Both the position numbers and the translations under genes were made by a program. From Colwellia psychrerythraea (GTDB taxonomy: Bacteria; Pseudomonadota; Gammaproteobacteria; Enterobacterales; Alteromonadaceae), in contig NZ_JQED01000037.1 of NCBI RefSeq assembly GCF_000764225.1, positions 124,001-188,000 of the forward strand: DNA of 64,000 nucleotides. The letters are read 5' to 3'. Below the pieces are notes generated by a model. That model was not told the origin of the DNA. It did not search any database and was given only the letters and a program-made list of their open reading frames with translations. Shown here piece by piece: positions 30,210 through 38,459 of the stretch (position 1 is the stretch's first letter; the number at the start of each line of letters is the position of its first letter).

Positions 30210-31742
30210 ATGACACAAGATAAATTTTTGTGTGACATTGGCTTCATTGGCCTTGGCGTAATGGGTAAGAACCTAGTACTTAATTTAGCCGATAATGGTT
30301 TTAATATTGCTGCATTCGATTTAAGTGATGAAAAAGTACATGCGGTCATAGCTCAAGATGAAGCAGAAAATGCAACTGGCACCCAACGTGTCTATGGATG
30401 TTCGTCTTATACTGAATTATTGTCACAACTTAAAGCACCACACCTTATTGTCTTAAGTGTTCCTGCAGGTGCTCCTGTAGATCAAGTCTGTGAAAATCTT
30501 ATTGGAGCAGGCATTCAGCCTGATGATATTATTATCGATACAGGTAATAGTCTATGGACTGATACCGTTGCCAGAGAAAACAAGTACAAGAGTAACTTCT
30601 TATTATTTTCTTCAGCAGTTTCAGGCGGAGAAGTTGGTGCTCGTTTTGGACCATCATTAATGCCAAGTGGTTCACCATATGCGTGGGCTCGCGTTAAACC
30701 TATTTGGGAAGCGATTGCTGCCAAAGTTGATGCAAAAACAGGTAAACCAATAAACCGTACTGAAGCTGGGCAAATTATCACTGAAGGTGAGCCTTGTGCC
30801 GCTTACATTGGACCAGCGGGGGCAGGGCATTACGTTAAAATGGTACACAACGGTATTGAATATGCCGATATGCAAATTATCTGTGAAGCTTATCATGTTC
30901 TAAAATCTGGCCTTAATTTATCTTGCGATGAAATTGCCGATATTTTTGCCCAATGGAACGACGGTCCTTTAGACAGTTATTTGATGGAAATATCAGTAGA
31001 AGTGTTACGTCATAAATCGAGTGATACCAATACGCCATTGGTTGAGTTGATTTTAGATAAAGCAGGACAAAAAGGTACCGGACTTTGGACAGCCATGAGC
31101 AGTTTAGAGGTCGGCTGTCCTGCACCCACTATCGCTCAAGCAGTATACGCTCGTTCTATCTCCTCTTTCAAAGAGCTGAGAACTCAAGGCTCATCATTAC
31201 TGGGGGGGCCACAAGAGCAGTCGTTATCGAAAGAAGAACAGCAACTTGTTATTGAGCAATTACATGATGCAATGTACTGCGCTAAAATTTGCGCCTATGC
31301 ACAAGGCTTCCAGTTAATGAAACTTGCGGCAAAAGAGCATGGCTGGGTATTAGATTTTGCGAGTATAGCAAAAATTTGGCGAGCAGGTTGCATCATCAGA
31401 GCGGCATTTTTACAGTCGATTACAAATGCTTATCAGCGTGATGAAAATTTAGATAACTTATTACTCGATGATTTCTTTGTAAAAGAGCTTAATAATCGCC
31501 AACTAAATTGGCGTAAGGCTGTCTGTCATGCAACCATGCATGGTGTACCAATAGGTGCATTATCGTCATCATTGGCCTACTATGATTCAATGCGCAGTGA
31601 GACATTACCTGCTAACCTATTACAAGGGCAACGAGATTTTTTTGGTGCGCATACATTTGAACGCACTGATAAAGCGGCAGGCAAAAAGTATCACGTTCAA
31701 TGGTCAACAAAAAACAAAGAAACCATCCTAATTGATGGTTAA
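30210..31742 (+). CDS. gnd: 6-phosphogluconate dehydrogenase, decarboxylating
   Basis: Oxidises 6-phosphogluconate to ribulose-5-phosphate. At 510 residues it is longer than enteric Gnd (468). The Rossmann motif is GFIGLGVMGKNL; the substrate motifs are SAVSGGEVGARFGPSLMPSG (Ser and Glu), GHYVKMVHNGIEYADM (catalytic Lys) and FRAGCIIR-like WRAGCIIRAAF. At the end of beta-2 it has FDLSDE with Asp37-Leu38, where NADP-dependent enzymes have Asn-Arg, so NAD+ use is possible. It is divergent from gapA and shares the HexR-box region. msrB follows after 11 bp. Confidence 0.94.
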   Translation: MTQDKFLCDIGFIGLGVMGKNLVLNLADNGFNIAAFDLSDEKVHAVIAQDEAENATGTQRVYGCSSYTELLSQLKAPHLIVLSVPAGAPVDQVCENLIGAGIQPDDIIIDTGNSLWTDTVARENKYKSNFLLFSSAVSGGEVGARFGPSLMPSGSPYAWARVKPIWEAIAAKVDAKTGKPINRTEAGQIITEGEPCAAYIGPAGAGHYVKMVHNGIEYADMQIICEAYHVLKSGLNLSCDEIADIFAQWNDGPLDSYLMEISVEVLRHKSSDTNTPLVELILDKAGQKGTGLWTAMSSLEVGCPAPTIAQAVYARSISSFKELRTQGSSLLGGPQEQSLSKEEQQLVIEQLHDAMYCAKICAYAQGFQLMKLAAKEHGWVLDFASIAKIWRAGCIIRAAFLQSITNAYQRDENLDNLLLDDFFVKELNNRQLNWRKAVCHATMHGVPIGALSSSLAYYDSMRSETLPANLLQGQRDFFGAHTFERTDKAAGKKYHVQWSTKNKETILIDG

Positions 31743-31753
31743 GAGTTAAAAGC

Positions 31754-32131
31754 ATGAAAAATGATGAAGATTATAAAGATAAGTTAACCGATGAAGCTTT
31801 CAAAGTATGTCGGTTAGCAGCTACTGAACAACCTTTCAGCGGTATTTATAATGATCACTGGCTGCAAGGCACATATCTTTGTGCTTGTTGTGAGCAGCCT
31901 TTATTTAGTAGTGACAGTAAATTTAATTCAGGGTGTGGTTGGCCTAGTTTTTTTGCTTCGATTGCAACTAAGGTAGCCTACAAACCAGACAACTCACACA
32001 ACATGCAACGTGTCGAGATTCAGTGTGAAAACTGTCAATCTCACCTGGGTCACGTTTTTGATGATGGACCAAAACCTACTGGAAAACGCTACTGTGTTAA
32101 TTCATTGAGCTTACAATTCCTACCAACCTAA
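31754..32131 (+). CDS. msrB: Peptide methionine-R-sulfoxide reductase MsrB
   Basis: Repairs methionine-R-sulfoxide; 125 residues, a single MsrB domain. The zinc sites CACCEQ and CENCQSH are present. The substrate motif FNSGCGWPSFF and the catalytic Cys in GKRYCVNSLSLQF are intact. It begins 11 bp after gnd and is probably cotranscribed with it. A cytoplasmic location is expected, since no signal peptide is seen. Confidence 0.95.
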   Translation: MKNDEDYKDKLTDEAFKVCRLAATEQPFSGIYNDHWLQGTYLCACCEQPLFSSDSKFNSGCGWPSFFASIATKVAYKPDNSHNMQRVEIQCENCQSHLGHVFDDGPKPTGKRYCVNSLSLQFLPT

Positions 32132-32174
32132 ACAACAGTCATAACTCCTTGTGCTCTAGCCTCTATTTGTAAAG

Positions 32175-32993
32175 TTAATAATTGGGGCTAGTAAAATTTC
32201 CCGCTTCAATTTTTGCTAATGTAGTGCTCGCTACTTCATCTAGAAATTCTGCATCTAGTTTTTTAGCTTGTTGATAGCCTAATAAGCTTGTTTCTATCAT
32301 TTCATCGGGCTTATCTAATAACAACTGGTAAGTTCGTAACCAAATGTATGCTTGTTTATATTGTTTCTGTTGCGTAAAAATTGTTGCTAGAGTTTGCAAC
32401 ACTTCAGGAGAAAGTTCAGTACCAGGTTGGTGAAGCTCTAACGCATGGTATAATAACCCCAGTGTTTTTTTAGTATTTCGCTTTATATAATAAGTTGCTA
32501 AATGAAACTGTGCCGTGGAGTTTTCAAGAATTTCAGATCCTTCTAATTGCAGAAACTCTTCTAAGGCTAAGTCATTAGATTCTCTAGACCAATAATAATA
32601 AAGTAGGTGAGGGTGCTTTGAGTCTGTGCTTTGTTCAGACAACCGTGACATATTAGCTTTTGCTTTAAATAAATTATCTTTCCTCAAGGTTGTTTTTTCT
32701 TTTAACTTTATATGTTGGATCTGTGAAGCCAATGACATACATTTAATGTAACCTTCATAAGCAATAAGTAAGTTATATTTATCAGTATCAAGATCCTCAT
32801 TTTTCACCTTGATACGATTCAAAACGACATCTCTGCGTTCACTTTTACACCAGCTATCTTGGCCAAATTCGTTACATATCTCTACATTATCCTCGCAAAG
32901 TTGCGCTAAGTTGACATTATCTCCACAACCAGTTAGAAATAAGGTTAACAAGACAGCGCAATATTTCACGCTATAACGTGATTTTAGTTGCAT
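32175..32993 (-). CDS. DUF2989-type lipoprotein
   Basis: Predicted outer-membrane or periplasmic lipoprotein of about 272 residues. A signal peptide ends in the lipobox LTGC (VLLTLFLTGCGD), and the mature part has a conserved Cys-rich start (LCEDNVEICNEFGQDSWCKSERR) typical of DUF2989 in Alteromonadales. The rest is helical and TPR-like (HLATYYIKRNTKKTLGLLYHALEL). The chosen ATG puts the lipobox at a normal distance; two upstream in-frame starts (33014, 33059) would lengthen the signal peptide, and none has a good ribosome-binding site. The function is unknown. Confidence 0.75.
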   Translation of the reverse strand: MQLKSRYSVKYCAVLLTLFLTGCGDNVNLAQLCEDNVEICNEFGQDSWCKSERRDVVLNRIKVKNEDLDTDKYNLLIAYEGYIKCMSLASQIQHIKLKEKTTLRKDNLFKAKANMSRLSEQSTDSKHPHLLYYYWSRESNDLALEEFLQLEGSEILENSTAQFHLATYYIKRNTKKTLGLLYHALELHQPGTELSPEVLQTLATIFTQQKQYKQAYIWLRTYQLLLDKPDEMIETSLLGYQQAKKLDAEFLDEVASTTLAKIEAGNFTSPNY

Positions 32994-33167
32994 TATTTTT
33001 CGAAAATTAATCATAAAAATACCAAAAAGTTTTTTGTAGACTATAGAGAAATATTTCATACTGAATTACAATACGCCTGTAAATTTACTCTCCACTAGCT
33101 ATTATCGTCTTTAGTACTCAGTGATAATAGCCTATTGTTCAATCGACTGAAATAAAAGGTTTAAGTA

Positions 33168-34619
33168 ATGACTTCTCATCTTGAGGAAAAGTATCAAGCA
33201 AGCTGGCAAGAACGTCAAACGTTCGCTGAAAATATGCAACCAATTATTGGACAGCTTTTTCGCAACAAAGGCATTGAAATTTTAGTGTATGGTCGCCCAT
33301 TATTAAATGCATCTTCTATTGATATTATCAAAGCACATAAATCTGTTGCGCTACATGAAGAAAATAAATTGCGTTTACGTGAAAGCTACCCTTTTGTAGA
33401 AGCAATAAACAAAATGGATTTAGCGCCTGCACGTATTGATATAGGTAAATTAGCTTATAACTATTTATACCTTGGTCAAGCGAATGACCTGTCTATTGAA
33501 CAATATTTAGATAAAGAATTAACAGCAGAGAGTCGTGAAAACTCAGATCAAAAAAGCCAAGACGTAGTACTTTATGGTTTTGGTAGAATCGGTCGTCTTT
33601 TAGCGCGTTTATTAATAGAACGTGCAGGACCAAATGCTAAATTAAATCTTCGTGCAATCGTTTTACGTCCAAGTAAAGGCGGCGATGATTTAGAGAAACG
33701 TGCAAGTTTATTACGTCGTGATTCAGTTCACGGTGCATTTAACGGCAGCATTTCAATTGATAAAGAAAATAATGTAATCAAAGCAAACGGTGCTTTCATT
33801 AAAGTTATCTATGCTAAATCACCTGCAGAAGTTGATTACACAGAGCATGGTATTAACGATGCATTAGTTGTTGATAACACTGGTATCTGGACTGACGAAG
33901 ATGGTTTAGGTCAGCATTTACAATCAAAAGGTGTAGCAAAAGTATTATTAACTGCTCCTGCTAAAGGCGACATCAAAAACATCGTTTATGGTGTTAACCA
34001 AGGCATGATTTCAGCCACTGATAAAATCGTTTCTGCAGCGAGCTGTACTACTAATGCTATCACACCAGTTTTAAAAGCACTAAATGATGAATACGGTATA
34101 CGCAACGGTCATGTTGAAACTATCCATTCATATACTAACGATCAAAACTTAATTGATAACTACCATCCAGCACCTCGTCGTGGACGTAGTGCACCATTAA
34201 ATATGGTTATCAGTACTACTGGTGCTGCAAAAGCAGTTGCTAAAGCATTACCAGAGCTTAAAGGCTTATTAACAGGTAACGCAATTCGAGTGCCTACGCC
34301 AAATGTTTCAATGGCAATTATGAACTTGAACTTGAACACAGCGACCGATAAAGATGCGTTGAATGATTACTTACGTAATATTTCATTAAACTCTCCTTTA
34401 CAAAATCAAATTGACTACACAGCTTCTAGTGAAATTGTTTCGACTGATTTAGTTGGTTCACGTTACGCAGGTGTTGTTGATTCACAAGCAACAATTGTTG
34501 ACGCTGATCGTGCTGTATTATACGTATGGTATGACAATGAGTTTGGTTATAGCTGTCAAGTTATTCAAGTTATGCTTGAAATGGCGGGCATCACGGTTCC
34601 TAGCTTACCGTTAAAGTAA
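33168..34619 (+). CDS. Second, long-form glyceraldehyde-3-phosphate dehydrogenase
   Basis: A GAPDH of 483 residues with an N-terminal helical extension of about 130 residues. The Rossmann motif GFGRIGR starts at residue 137, the catalytic Cys293 is in SAASCTTN, and the C-terminal VWYDNEFGYSCQ is normal. The cofactor loop reads VLRPSKGG: the Asp that selects NAD+ in GapA is absent and basic or small residues stand there, so NADP(H) use is predicted. Long forms occur in marine gammaproteobacteria and are thought to serve gluconeogenesis or NADPH supply. Codon use is optimised, implying high expression. Confidence 0.88.
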   Translation: MTSHLEEKYQASWQERQTFAENMQPIIGQLFRNKGIEILVYGRPLLNASSIDIIKAHKSVALHEENKLRLRESYPFVEAINKMDLAPARIDIGKLAYNYLYLGQANDLSIEQYLDKELTAESRENSDQKSQDVVLYGFGRIGRLLARLLIERAGPNAKLNLRAIVLRPSKGGDDLEKRASLLRRDSVHGAFNGSISIDKENNVIKANGAFIKVIYAKSPAEVDYTEHGINDALVVDNTGIWTDEDGLGQHLQSKGVAKVLLTAPAKGDIKNIVYGVNQGMISATDKIVSAASCTTNAITPVLKALNDEYGIRNGHVETIHSYTNDQNLIDNYHPAPRRGRSAPLNMVISTTGAAKAVAKALPELKGLLTGNAIRVPTPNVSMAIMNLNLNTATDKDALNDYLRNISLNSPLQNQIDYTASSEIVSTDLVGSRYAGVVDSQATIVDADRAVLYVWYDNEFGYSCQVIQVMLEMAGITVPSLPLK

Positions 34620-34647
34620 AACACGCTTAAGTTAACTAAGCGAACTG

Positions 34648-34684
34648 AAAAAGCGCATATTACTCTGTAATATGCGCTTTTTTG
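34648..34684 (+). terminator. Terminator after the second GAPDH gene
   Basis: Stem AAAAAGCGCATATTAC / GTAATATGCGCTTTTTT with a short TCT loop and a T run, about 28 bp after the stop. Confidence 0.93.
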
Positions 34685-34813
34685 TTTATGAAAGAATGGC
34701 AATAAATATGTTAAATACAAAATATTCTAGCTAGTTGTATTTACCGGTTTAAGTTATTAACAATATTGTCGATAAAAGGATATTGAAATTGATATCACAC
34801 AAAGAGTAGGTTT

Positions 34814-35011
34814 ATGTCGATTAGCTTAGATCAAAGCAATTCCGTATCAGCGAAAGCAACATCTGGTGAAGAACTTCTCACTGCAGCTGTAGCTAAAAGT
34901 CAGCAAGAATTAGAAGGGAAAATGGCATTACAGCTTATTCAGTCCGCAAGTCCAACTAACTTATCTGCGCCAACAGGCAATAGCGGCTTTCAGGTAAATA
35001 TTAAAGTATAA
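34814..35011 (+). CDS. Small protein, possibly YjfB-like
   Basis: A 65-residue hydrophilic protein without a signal peptide: Ser- and Ala-rich N-terminus, a central helix (AVAKSQQELEGKMALQLIQSA), and an end reading GNSGFQVNIKV. The helix-then-glycine/asparagine end resembles the YjfB family of putative motility proteins, but the similarity is weak. A TAGG precedes the ATG at 7 bp or so. It appears monocistronic and faces tusE. No function is assigned. Confidence 0.55.
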   Translation: MSISLDQSNSVSAKATSGEELLTAAVAKSQQELEGKMALQLIQSASPTNLSAPTGNSGFQVNIKV

Positions 35012-35046
35012 AAGTCGGTAACCTTGCCTGTGAGCATATTTAACGT

Positions 35047-35385
35047 TTAAATGCAGCGTGCAGGCTTTGGCAAACCAGCATATTTGGTCGCTTGTTTAGC
35101 TGGGCCTTCAGGAAATAATTTATACAAATAACGACTACTCGCTTTTGCTTCACCAAATTCGGCTTTCATTGCTTTTGTTAACGCGCGAATTGCTGGTGAG
35201 GTATTATAAGTTAAATAAAACTGCCTAACAAAATGTATCACTTCCCAATGCGCATCAGTCAGTTCAAATTCGTCATTTTTAGCCATAACAAGCGCTAATT
35301 CTTCCTGCCACAGTAAATGATCAAGTAAATAACCCTGCTTGTCTGTGGGAATTATCTCGTTTTCAAAAGTTAATGTTATTGCCAT
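35047..35385 (-). CDS. tusE: TusE/DsrC-like sulfur carrier
   Basis: Sulfur-relay protein of 112 residues, the DsrC/TusE size. The conserved C-terminus ends KPARCI, with the penultimate Cys that carries persulfide. The helical core has [15 protein letters not shown] and [23 protein letters not shown]. TusE takes sulfur from TusBCD and passes it to MnmA for 2-thiolation of tRNA wobble uridine. It overlaps tusB by 10 bp. In E. coli tusE is unlinked from tusBCD; here all four genes form one operon. Confidence 0.93.
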   Translation of the reverse strand: MAITLTFENEIIPTDKQGYLLDHLLWQEELALVMAKNDEFELTDAHWEVIHFVRQFYLTYNTSPAIRALTKAMKAEFGEAKASSRYLYKLFPEGPAKQATKYAGLPKPARCI

Positions 35386-35672
35386 GTGATCACTTTGTTA
35401 TGGGTAAAGGTAAGTTCAACTACGTCATTCATCTCAATATGCTGTATTGCGGCGAGCGTTTCAATAGCTCTAGCCTTTGCATGATTTGAAATAACATTAA
35501 TGGAAATCGTACTTTCGGATCGCTTGATCAAACTGTCCATTAATGGGTGTTTTAAGTTATAACAACCGTCATCCATCAATACAACCGAATCTTGTTGGTC
35601 TAGCACACTTAAGCATTGTGCAAAGTCATTGGTGGTAAAAGCTGATTTCCTGACTAAATGTAAAGTACTCAT
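35376..35672 (-). CDS. tusB: TusB/DsrH-like sulfur-relay subunit
   Basis: A 98-residue subunit of the TusBCD sulfur-transfer complex, with the DsrH start [12 protein letters not shown] and the [13 protein letters not shown] segment carrying the conserved Cys region. It ends [13 protein letters not shown], typical of TusB. It lies between tusC (11 bp gap) and tusE (10-bp overlap). Confidence 0.9.
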   Translation of the reverse strand: MSTLHLVRKSAFTTNDFAQCLSVLDQQDSVVLMDDGCYNLKHPLMDSLIKRSESTISINVISNHAKARAIETLAAIQHIEMNDVVELTFTHNKVITWQ

Positions 35673-35683
35673 GTTTACTGTCC

Positions 35684-36082
35684 TTAGAATCTTAATACAT
35701 GTTGATGGCGATTAATTGCTAAGCCAAACTCAAGACTTGCTAGCACGTTTACATTATCAATATGAAAGCTCTCATCAAGCTGTCTATTAACTAATGATTG
35801 CTGACAGACATAGATGTCCTCAATATCGTAGAACTCAAAAGCTGAAAATGTTTTTAAATAATCTTTTATAGACACTAACGTACCATCTTGATGACCGATT
35901 AACTGATAAACGCCATCACCTTGGAAAAATAGTGATACTTTTTGCTCAAACGAGCCAAATATTAAGGCCACATCAAGGGCATCTTTTCCAAAGTCACTAC
36001 TAAAAGGGGCTTTGCTGTTTATAATTGCTAAGCCACTTTCCTGAGACAAATTATTTTCTACTTGTGTATCTGATGAAACCAT
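35684..36082 (-). CDS. tusC: TusC/DsrF-like sulfur-relay subunit
   Basis: A 132-residue DsrE-fold subunit. The core ALDVALIFGSFEQKVSLFFQGDGVYQLIG is the family signature. The end NRHQHVLRF is typical of TusC C-termini. The N-terminus is about 10 residues longer than E. coli TusC (119). Start and stop overlap with tusD by a base, showing tight coupling. Confidence 0.9.
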   Translation of the reverse strand: MVSSDTQVENNLSQESGLAIINSKAPFSSDFGKDALDVALIFGSFEQKVSLFFQGDGVYQLIGHQDGTLVSIKDYLKTFSAFEFYDIEDIYVCQQSLVNRQLDESFHIDNVNVLASLEFGLAINRHQHVLRF

Positions 36083-36450
36083 TAAAACTGCACCAAGCGT
36101 GTTGCTTTTGTTGTTAATTCTACTAATTCACCTAAACCTGACACGGTAAATGCCCCGTTTATTTCTTCGTTATCTACTGAATCACAGGCTATACCGCGTT
36201 TTTCAGCAGCAGTGATACAAATATGCAAGGGTAATTGATACTGTTGATTTAATCGTTGCCAGTGCGCTATAGCCTGATATTCATCACTGGCAATACTAAT
36301 ATTTTCATTCGCGTGCATTGCGCCATCTTGATAAAAAAAGACACCTATAACATTGATGCCGGCGATCAGCGCTGTCTCAACATACGTCAATGCTGTCACA
36401 GTTAAGGGGCTATAAGGGGGAGTAGTTATTACTACAGCAAGAGTTTTCAC
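36082..36450 (-). CDS. tusD: TusD/DsrE-like sulfurtransferase subunit
   Basis: First gene of the tusDCB-tusE operon, 122 residues. The DsrE fold is shown by AVVITTPPYSPLTVTALTYVETALIAG and GVFFYQDGAMHAN. The active-site Cys that accepts sulfur from TusA aligns in the HICITAAEKRG segment. The end GLGELVELTTKATRLVQF matches the E. coli C-terminus. It is separated from yccA by a terminator, so it has its own promoter. Confidence 0.93.
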   Translation of the reverse strand: MKTLAVVITTPPYSPLTVTALTYVETALIAGINVIGVFFYQDGAMHANENISIASDEYQAIAHWQRLNQQYQLPLHICITAAEKRGIACDSVDNEEINGAFTVSGLGELVELTTKATRLVQF

Positions 36451-36505
36451 AACATATCCAAACTATAAAAGATAATAAAAGGCGATAAGGAGTATCACAG
36501 ATAAA

Positions 36506-36531
36506 AAAAACCCCGCAATTGCGAGGTTTTT
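36506..36531 (-). terminator. Terminator between yccA and the tus operon
   Basis: Arms AAAACCcCGCAA / TTGCGaGGTTTT form a stem with a T run on the side of leftward transcription from yccA, about 60 bp after its stop. Confidence 0.85.
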
Positions 36532-36587
36532 ATTATAAAACATTATCAATGATTGTAATGTTTTTTAACGAAAATTTTTAGCGTTAA

Positions 36588-37256
36588 CTAATCGTCGCCG
36601 TTAAATACACCTAATAAGTGTAGTAAGTGTACAAAAATATTGTAAATATTTAAGTATAAAGAGATTGTTGCACGAATGTAGTTACGCTCACCACCATTAA
36701 TGATACGACTAGTATCAAACAAGATTAAGCCAGACATAATCATGATAACAGCAGCACTAACTGCTAATGAAAGGGCAGGAATTTGAAAGAAGATATTCGC
36801 AAGACTTGCTACGATAACAACAATCAAACCAACCATTAAAAAGCCACCCATAAATGAGAAGTCTTTTTTACTTGTTAGTGCATAACCAGACAATGCGAAA
36901 AATATTAATGCGGTTCCACCAAGCGCTTGCATAATTAATGCACCGCCATTTGGCATCGCAGCGTAGGCATTAAGCATAGGCCCTAATGATGCGCCCATTA
37001 AACCAGTAAAGGCGAAAATCCAATATATGCCACTAGCAGAGTCAGCTTTTTTGTTTACAACAAACATCAAACCGAACGCGACTAACGTCATGATAAGGGC
37101 TGCACCGTGTGGTAGGTTCATTGCCATTGAAATACCAGCTGTTACTGCACTAAACGCAAGTGTCATTGATAACAACATATAAGTATTTTTCAATACTTTA
37201 TTAATTTCTAGCGCCGAGCTTTTACTCGCCGTTTGAAAACCCATATTAGATTGCAT
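36588..37256 (-). CDS. yccA: Bax inhibitor-1 family membrane protein YccA
   Basis: Inner-membrane protein of 222 residues with seven predicted TM helices, in the BI-1/UPF0005 family. It starts MQSNMGFQTASKSSALEINKVLKNTYMLLSMTLAFSA and ends SLYLNIYNIFVHLLHLLGVFNGDD, with the conserved LFDTSRIINGGERNYIRATISLYLN. E. coli YccA is a substrate and modulator of the FtsH protease. yccA next to tusE-type genes is a conserved arrangement in gammaproteobacteria. Confidence 0.94.
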   Translation of the reverse strand: MQSNMGFQTASKSSALEINKVLKNTYMLLSMTLAFSAVTAGISMAMNLPHGAALIMTLVAFGLMFVVNKKADSASGIYWIFAFTGLMGASLGPMLNAYAAMPNGGALIMQALGGTALIFFALSGYALTSKKDFSFMGGFLMVGLIVVIVASLANIFFQIPALSLAVSAAVIMIMSGLILFDTSRIINGGERNYIRATISLYLNIYNIFVHLLHLLGVFNGDD

Positions 37257-37580
37257 AAAACTTCCTTAAGAATTTAATTCTAGTTATATAGATAAGGTCA
37301 TTTTAGATAAGTTCAAGTTTTCATACATAACTGACTTACGCTAACTTAGTTCCTTATGACATATTATGGCATGGTGATTTTTAAAATACTACGTTTAGCT
37401 TTGTTTAAAGGGGGCTGTTTTTGTTATATTTTGTAACAAGCCACTCAAATAACTTTGCTATGACATTGCGCAGCACATTGAATTATAAAACTAATCAACT
37501 TTGAAACTTCTTTCTCCTGACTAGTTAGTGAGATTTTAGGGCAAGCACAGTATTACTATGCCCGACAACCTGAGATAGTG
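37257..37580. other. Intergenic region between yccA and tag
   Basis: 324 bp of AT-rich sequence downstream of tag and upstream of yccA. It should contain the yccA promoter. I see no clear ORF, RNA gene or strong hairpin. Confidence 0.5.
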
Positions 37581-38186
37581 TTAATCATGTTTATTACCAA
37601 CAACTGCTTTGACTTCATGCTTTCTATAACAATCATTTAAATGATCGTTTATCAATCCTGTGGCCTGTAGGTGTGAGTACAAGGTCGTTGAACCAAGAAA
37701 TTTAAAGCCACGCTTCTTCATGTCTTTTGCTAGCTGATCACTAATAGGTGATGTAGCAACGTAGTCATCGATTGTATCAATACTATTTACAATAGTTTTA
37801 TTATCAACGTAAGACCAGATGAACTTGCAGAAGCTACCGTATTCATTCTGTATTTCAATAAACCGTTTAGCGTTATTTATTGCTGCTTCTATTTTGAGTC
37901 TGTTACGAATTATTGAAGCATCTTGCATTAAGCGTTCAACATCTTCACTGGTATATTTCGCTACCTTGTTTACATCAAAGTTAGCAAACAACTTTCGATA
38001 ACCATCACGCTTCTTAAGAATTGTGTACCAGCTTAAACCTGCTTGGGCAGACTCGAGTACAAGGAATTCAAACATCACTTTATCATCATGACTAGGCACA
38101 CCCCATTCTTCATCATGATATTTAACATAATCGGGCTTTGTGGTGTCTAACCAAGGGCATCGGCAGGTATTTTCTACTGACATCAT
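37581..38186 (-). CDS. tag: DNA-3-methyladenine glycosylase I
   Basis: Base-excision repair glycosylase, about 201 residues (E. coli Tag 187). N-terminal CRCPWLDTTKPDYVKYHDEEWGVPSHDD has zinc-site Cys and the EWG signature. LESAQAGLSWYTILKKRDGYRKLFANFD is the helix-hairpin-helix core. The C-terminal zinc ligands are the His and Cys in SHLQATGLINDHLNDCYRK. The ATG at 38186 has AAGGA upstream; the longer start would add an odd basic leader. It reads leftward, away from the tRNA-Ser. Confidence 0.94.
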   Translation of the reverse strand: MMSVENTCRCPWLDTTKPDYVKYHDEEWGVPSHDDKVMFEFLVLESAQAGLSWYTILKKRDGYRKLFANFDVNKVAKYTSEDVERLMQDASIIRNRLKIEAAINNAKRFIEIQNEYGSFCKFIWSYVDNKTIVNSIDTIDDYVATSPISDQLAKDMKKRGFKFLGSTTLYSHLQATGLINDHLNDCYRKHEVKAVVGNKHD

Positions 38187-38288
38187 GTTATTCCTTCTTC
38201 GAACAGATATAAATTGCTGAAAAACAAAGCAAGCTGGCTGTTTTTTTCGCAAACAAACGGAAAACCATCATAAAAGCTAAAATAGTGC

Positions 38289-38317
38289 TTTACAACGTAT
38301 TAGAGAGACTTTAATAT
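38289..38317 (+). promoter_or_regulatory. Promoter of tRNA-Ser copy A
   Basis: TTTACA, a 17-bp spacer and TAATAT make a near-consensus sigma-70 promoter. A GC-rich discriminator (CGCC) follows, as is common for stable-RNA promoters. The tRNA begins about 50 bases downstream. The same promoter, with one -10 change, precedes tRNA-Ser copy B. Confidence 0.8.
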
Positions 38318-38368
38318 TCGCCTCGTTCTCAAGCAAGCATTGTTTTACAAGCTTATTTGTTAACTTCA

Positions 38369-38459
38369 GGTGAGATGGCTGAGTGGTCGAAAGCACCGGT
38401 CTTGAAAACCGGCAAGGGTTTGTAGCCCTTCTAGAGTTCAAATCTCTATCTCACCGCCA
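38369..38459 (+). tRNA. tRNA-Ser(UGA), copy A, island attachment site
   Basis: A 91-nt class II tRNA with encoded CCA. The acceptor stem GGTGAGA pairs TCTCACC, the anticodon TGA is at 38403-38405 in CTTGAAA, the long variable arm is AGGGTTTGTAGCCCT, and the T-loop is GTTCAAATC. It is identical to the copy at 57125-57215. Its normal downstream terminator is displaced by a 15.9-kb insertion that begins directly after CCA-CATT. The recombinase stop codon lies inside the acceptor stem. Confidence 0.96.

Noticed and set aside
33060..33167. HexR-like TGTAAATTTAC near the second GAPDH gene
   Set aside because: The half-sites are 3 bp too close for the 15-bp HexR motif, so it is probably chance.
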